A stretch of 64,000 bases of DNA from Chlorokybus atmophyticus. Lineage: Eukaryota > Streptophyta > Chlorokybophyceae > Chlorokybales > Chlorokybaceae. Numbering within the stretch: position 1 is the first letter of the stretch; each line of letters begins with the position of its first letter. Of this stretch, positions 59,126 through 64,000 are shown piece by piece. The position numbers were made by a program, and so were the translations under genes. The notes below the pieces were generated by a model, which did no database searches, was not told where the DNA came from, and was given only the letters and a program-made list of their open reading frames with translations. Location: the NCBI GenBank assembly GCA_009103225.1, contig RHPI01001037.1, forward strand, positions 1,100,717 through 1,164,716. The letters are read 5' to 3'.

Positions 59126-61376
59126 TGATGTCCTTGGGTGAAAGAGCGGCCGCCGTCAACTGTCTTGTGAAGCAGGTTAGTATGTTGGACAGCTCGATTG
59201 CATTGCTACCAAGGCAGTATATGTCGATGTTCAAGCATAACTCGTTCTTTGCACAGCTGTTGCTCAGACTCATGTAGGCACTTTTACTCTCAATTAGCCA
59301 CTGGTTCTGAATTTGTTTTGGTGCACAAGCAGCAGCAGTCTGATATTGGGCCATTTGCAGCCGCCTGGTGGAGTTTGTCAGTAGACGTCATCCTTTAACG
59401 GTAAGTATGAACAAACTTGGCTAGAACCGCCGGATGGTGTCTTGCACAAGCTAGGATGTGCCTGCACATAAAACTGGTGTATGATGTACACGCCACGTGC
59501 TCACGCTGTTTGTGTACACAAAGACAATGTTTGTATGTGTGTGGTACACTACGTTGTATTACACATGGTCTCTGTACAGTCAGTGCATATTGACAGTATT
59601 GTGCTATATGTTGAACATTGCCTGTGTGTACATGGACGGTGTATACATGTGGTGTATCATTTTGTGTTGCTAGTAACTAGCTAAGTCTCGGTTGCTGGTG
59701 CAGGTGCAAAGCTCTCCAGGCCATCCCAGTGCAGGCCGCTGCGGGTAGCGTGCAAGTTTCATGTGCAAAAAGCCAGCTATTGCTCTGTCCCGCTGGTGGC
59801 AAGGAGATCAGGTTCAGGAATTTCATGTTGCGGTTGGCCCATCAGGTGTGCTATGGACAAGCGGCTGTATTTTAAGAACAAACAGAGCAAGAGTTAACTT
59901 TGTCGTCGTCGTCGTCGTCGTCGGGCCTAAATCACATTGCACAGGTCACTCTGCACACCGGCCTTAGAGATCTTCAATTGTATGTATTTGCGTGGTGAGT
60001 TGATTGTTCTGGATGAAAGGACAACCATTACCAAAGCCAAGCTTCTGCCGCTGCTCGTACGGTTGCAGGACTTGTCTGAGTGAACCATTGCTTGTAAGCT
60101 CCGATCCAGCTCAATAAGTATCTTTAGGTCATCACGTAGTATGCTGTGGGGATGATTATTTGACCTTCTACTGTTGTCCACAGATAGTGGACCCTGCTGC
60201 AGAGCGGCAGGCCAGGCGCTGCTCTGTTTATATATGTCGTCAACAGCGCGAAGCAGTTTTGTGGCCGAATCAACGACTGTAGGTTAGCACTAGGCGAGCG
60301 CATTGCATTGGAGGTTGTCAACAACGCAAGGAGCTGCATGAGCAGGTTTATGGCGATGTCAACCATGACATTCTTGGCGATGGTGCTCACTTGCTTGATG
60401 TGTTACCGTCACCAAACATGGTAACTCACTGAACCTGCCAGCGGAGATTGGCCAACCATGGTAGGCGCACAGTAAGTGGTTGGTTGGAGCGGGCATGGAG
60501 TTTGGAGACGGGAGCAGCTGCATCAAGAGATCAGCGGTGGGGTCATCGCTGCATCGGCAACAATGTAAAGAATCGTAAACTTGGTCATCATGCACCACTT
60601 GTTGTTGATGAAAATTGCGTCATCCAAGGATTGATCATAGGCAATTTGGCCCACTTGTTTGAGAAGGCCTCGATTTGTGGCGCCTGCTTTCACCATTGCA
60701 GCCAGTGCAGGTCATCGTGGTCAGTCCTTGGACACAAAGTCACAGTGCATGGCTATGCTCAACTGCCATGAAGCATCCCGTGCCATGCATTCCTTGACAT
60801 AACACGCTTACTTTTCCTTATATCTGGATACACTTAGGTTCGTCACGCATGTCTTAGCACTGCTGAGTTGAGCAGTTACATCTGCCTGTGCCTATGCGGC
60901 ATTGAGCAAACACAAACATTGAACTGAAGTCAACAATCAAATATGGTATGTTGTGTTTACGTTGAGAGTGTATAGATAATGCGGAATACAATAGCCCATG
61001 CATAGCATCAAGCCTAGGTATCACCACAGCAGCACACAGCAAGCCATCAACGCGACGTTCCGCATTGCATGTGCAATTGAACACCGGGCTATTCAGCTCC
61101 TTGACCTAGCTCACTACCTGTAGCATCCCACTGGTCATGCAAGCATGCAATTCACGCATAAGCATCTGCCCACAGGGGCTGCTGTGCGCACGTGGAGTGG
61201 CGACAGTTGTGTATGGTAAAAGAGTTGCCAACTCTTTTACCCTACACACCATTGATTCTCAACAGTGTGGCATACTGTTGACAACCAATGCTGACTTCAC
61301 AGTGATCATCCCATCAAGACTGCACCATGCACTACATGGACTGTCCGGCGCGAAAGTGTTGTTGTTGCTTACATGA
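59126..61376 (+). CDS. Unidentified multi-exon stretch
   Basis: Exon-like pieces with splice signals occur at: 59128-59175 (MSLGERAAAVNCLVKQ), about 59280-59395 (HFYSQLATGSEFVLVHKQQQ), 59705-59849 (CKALQAIPVQAAAGSVQVSC), about 59990-60082 (LRGELIVLDERTTITKAKLL), 60182-60290 (IVDPAAERQARRCSVYICRQ), about 60347-60430 (VYGDVNHDILGDGAHLLDVL), 60590-60710 (LVVDENCVIQGLIIGNLAHL) and a last exon about 61178-61376 ending in stop. I could not join all phases, and in-frame stops interrupt some pieces under simple choices. No family is recognised. It may be one gene, two genes, or a degraded one. Confidence 0.3.
59902..59922. repeat. (GTC)7 trinucleotide repeat
   Basis: Seven perfect GTC units in what appears to be an intron of the unidentified stretch. 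Confidence 0.85.
61215..61241. repeat. Perfect 13-bp inverted repeat, 1-nt loop
   Basis: GGTAAAAGAGTTG, a single C, then CAACTCTTTTACC. It lies in the presumed last exon of the unidentified gene, where it would encode GKRVANSFTL. Confidence 0.85.
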
Positions 61377-61726
61377 AAAGGGTTCATTTATGTTGCACAG
61401 CGACTTCTCGAACACTGTTCGCTAAATACGCGTCCTGCATTATGGGACGCGGCTCGAACGGCTATGACGGTACCTGTGAATTCTCGCAGTGGTGAATGGG
61501 TCGGGGGAACTGGATTGGTTCCGCGCTTCTTCAGACTTCAGGCTTGGGACAGGGTTGAAGCCTGGTAGCGGCCTGCTGTGTAGGCCCACAACAGGCCGTC
61601 TGTGGGCCTACTGCGGCGGCGGCGGCGGCGGCGCTGCTCCTCCGTCTTGCTGGTTGCGGCAATGGCTATTTTTCTCGCCGAAATAGAGTAGTTGTGTACT
61701 TGTTGGTGGTTGATTAGTACGTAGCA
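61377..61726. promoter_or_regulatory. Spacer before the SMP gene, with hairpin and GGC repeat
   Basis: It contains an 11-bp inverted repeat with 10-nt loop (GTAGGCCCACA ... TGTGGGCCTAC, 61580-61611) immediately followed by a (GGC)n run at about 61614-61632. It probably includes the SMP gene promoter. Confidence 0.5.
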
Positions 61727-64000
61727 ATGACACTAGCACAAAGCAAGTGCCTTCTTTCACAAGCCATCTTCTCTTGCCACACACGCAAACTCGCACACAC
61801 GCACACACGCAAACGCCCAAAGCTTGCCCGGAAATCGGCGCCAGCTGTCGTTGCTGCCGCCACCGGTGCAGCGTGGCCTGTGACATGGCCGATTACATGG
61901 CCCGCAGCTGCACCATGGGCCGGTGCGCCCCAGAAGACGGTGCTCCGGCTTTGGAAGCAGGCCTCGCTGCTAACGGCTGCGTTGTCGCCGTCCGCAAGGT
62001 GCTACGCTGTGAGTTGTATGCCCTCCATGGTCTTGCATGCTTTCTTGCATGTTGTTGGCCTGCATTGCGCTTAACCAGCTATGACGGCAACATCTTGTGC
62101 TGCAATATACCCATGCATGCCGTTCAGTCGGTGTGCTTACACGCAGAGAATGTCCAGTTAGGTGTTGTCAGCGAGGTCATAGCCGTGCCTTACGTGTGCG
62201 GTGTGCTAGCAGTCTGTACATAAGCGCTGTCTGTTGTCGCATCCAACAGCATCTACACACAGCATTGTCTTGCTGGGTGTCTCGCTGTCAACAGTATTCG
62301 GCAACATGTACATAAAACCATTTACGTTTATCCTCCAGATTTGTACATCAGTCAGTGCATGCATTGCTGTTGTCTGCACTTCTTAATATGCATGTCGAAA
62401 GTCAGGTGGTACATATGTCGCACGGTATCAAGTTGCAATCTACATGCTGTCACAGTGGTAGTCACGATGTCATATCAGGGCTTGCCTGGCAATTCAGGTC
62501 TGTGCTATGCATGCCACATTGTTGTGTCCTGATTGCATGTTGCAATGCAGGGAGTTGCTGTGGGCTGGCCTTGGTGCAACCGCTGCTCTGTGCATTGCAG
62601 CGCTGTTGAGATGGGTGATGTCTCGCTATGACGACGAGCCAATGCCCCCCGCATTGTACAATGACATGGGCCTCAGGCGCAGTGTCTCTTCTGCTGGTGC
62701 ACCGCCATATTTGAGGAATGGTCGTGCGCTGATATCGTTGCCGCCTTCCGCAGTTCATGAAGAGAGTGAGAGCGTCGAATGGGTCAACATGGTGCTGCGG
62801 AAGGTAGGTATGCCAGTTCTTCTATCGTAAGCAGTGCATCTTATGCCTCCATAGCATGCACTGTCAATGGGTAACCATTAGGAGCTGTTGCCACATAGAG
62901 TAACTGCTGTTCTGTATTGGGTTTGTTGGAACACGACTTAAGTCCTCATCGCATCCCCAAAGTTACAAAGCGCGTGTTGTGCATAGGTGTGGTATGTTTA
63001 TCAAAGAAACTTGGAGCGATGGCTTGTGGACATCTTGCAGCCGGCTATTGATTCCCTAAGCACTCCAGCCTACGTGCGCCGCGTGGTCATAGCGGGATTC
63101 ACACTTGCTGCAGAGAGCGCTACCTTTCGCAACATGCAGCGCAAATCCAGCCGCCAAGCAAATGACCTGCAGTACGTTCTGGTGCATGACTAACAGCAAC
63201 ATGACACGCAATATCTAGGCAGGCAGGCGCAACTGAGTTGCGTCAACTGCAGGTACCATCTTGATCTGCGGTACACCGGAGGTGCAAAGGCATCTGTCAC
63301 AGTCAAGTTGGCCCACCCCAAGTTGAAGGCTTTGCATGGGGACATACCAATTGACGTCTACGATCTGGATGTGGACGCTCAGGTACTGTTATTGCCCAAC
63401 ATAAACAGGCCAGGCAAGAGCATGTGCACTGTTGCAGCTGCAAGTATCAAGCCAGGAGTTGATTGGAGGCTTTAGTCAATGGGATGCGTGTACTAGTGCG
63501 TAGAGTAATGCTTGATGTAATCGTTTTAGTTGACATGATATTGTATTTTTACAGCTGTGGGTTAGACTGCGCCTCTCTCCAGTATCACCTTGGGTATCCA
63601 ATGTAAGTCTTGCATTCGTGTCACCACCCAAGATAAGCATCAAGCTTGCGCCATTCGGCCGAGTCAACCTGATGTCCATCCCATTCATCTCGAGGTGAGC
63701 TACTTGCCACCTCCAGTGCAAGCATGGCATGTTCCTGGCTGACTTGTACACCATTGTTGACAGTTTTCTCTCGAAGTTGTTGACGGAAGACCTGCCGGCC
63801 ATGTTCATTTTTCCTAAGTGCATTCGATTTGACATCAAGCCCACAGAATCTGCTGTTGCAGCTGCCATGGTTGCGAATGGAGGCAAGCAGCTCAGTGCCA
63901 TGCCACCTCCAGCACATGACTCTTTTGTTGGAGAGCTGTCTGTCACCCTGCGAGAGGCGCGCGGTCTCCCAACCGTGCGTTTTCTCAGTAAGTTCCCTAG
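61727..64000 (+). CDS. SMP-C2 membrane-contact-site protein (extended-synaptotagmin-like), partial
   Basis: Exons are 61727..61998, 62551..62803, 62987..63171, 63253.. and beyond; the gene runs off the window. Exon 1 opens at ATG 61727 and joins exon 2 in phase (LTAALSPSAR|ELLWAGLG). Exon 2 contains a transmembrane helix (LLWAGLGATAALCIAALLRW) and then ESESVEWVNMVLRK, the usual entry to an SMP lipid-transfer domain. The SMP body follows: VVIAGFTLAAESATFRNMQR, YHLDLRYTGGAKASVTVKLA, LWVRLRLSPVSPWVSNVSLA, RVNLMSIPFIS and KCIRFDIKP. A C2 domain begins at GELSVTLREARGLP. E-Syt/SYT1-type proteins tether ER to plasma membrane and move lipids. Exon 1 is Trp/Pro/Ala-rich and unusual; the exact start is uncertain. 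Confidence 0.85.

Overview
The window is eukaryotic nuclear DNA. Its genes are broken by many short GT-AG introns, frequently 100-200 bp. It most likely comes from a green alga that can build a motile cilium. The plant-lineage evidence is: a 3-dehydroquinate synthase II-family gene of the kind also kept in land plants, a plant-style CAF-1 middle subunit (FAS2), an F-box/kelch region laid out like the land-plant F-box/kelch proteins, plastid-like N-termini on RidA and on a small unknown protein, and telo-box motifs (AAACCCTA) in a promoter. The cilium evidence is a complete CFAP57/WDR65 axonemal gene. No species is claimed.

Layout. 0.8-2.9 kb (-): DHQ synthase II. 4.1-6.4 kb (+): HtrA/DegP serine protease with a PDZ domain, followed at 6.76-7.25 kb by an orphan 3' piece of an oxysterol-binding-protein ORD domain. 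7.3-9.9 kb: repeat-rich spacer. 10.0-13.4 kb (-): TM9SF nonaspanin. 14.0-15.3 kb (+): RidA. 17.2-19.2 kb (-): classical tyrosine phosphatase. 20.1-21.8 kb (+): S-formylglutathione hydrolase. 22.5-25.1 kb (-): Ubl-WLM-PUB metalloprotease. 26.0-28.7 kb (+): FAS2. 29.2-29.8 kb (+): doubtful exons. 30.1-33.1 kb: a decayed, intronless helicase-like gene and a frameshifted zinc-binding ORF, read as remnants of a large DNA virus or similar element of algae. 34.2-36.0 kb (+): a clean 417-codon gene of unknown function. 37.2-38.8 kb (-): Aha1 N-domain-only (Hch1-like) HSP90 co-chaperone. 39.8-45.9 kb (+): CFAP57. 46.2-47.1 kb (-): plastid-targeted unknown. 48.0-50.4 kb (+): SNX1/2-type sorting nexin. 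50.4-53.0 kb: gene-poor. 53.0-58.9 kb (+): MTR4-like helicase continuing in frame into an F-box/kelch protein. 59.1-61.4 kb (+): unidentified multi-exon stretch. 61.7 kb to the edge (+): SMP-C2 (extended-synaptotagmin-like) gene, cut by the window end.

Architecture. Up to 48 kb the genes are mostly head-to-head pairs (-/+), with GC-rich, (GCC)n-containing spacers of about 0.25-1.2 kb between start regions. Most genes are unrelated housekeeping functions: shikimate pathway, protein quality control, Golgi membrane traffic, imine and formaldehyde detoxification, chromatin assembly, cilium, endosomal sorting, RNA surveillance and membrane contact sites.

The most unusual item is the 52.96-58.94 kb locus. 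A single exon carries both the last ~55 residues of the MTR4-like helicase and an F-box, with no stop codon between them, and the next exon carries the kelch repeats. The helicase part has also lost the KOW arch insertion and has DELD where the family has DEVH/DEIH. Exon boundaries were read by eye from splice signals, frame continuity and remembered family patterns; no alignment or transcript data were available.
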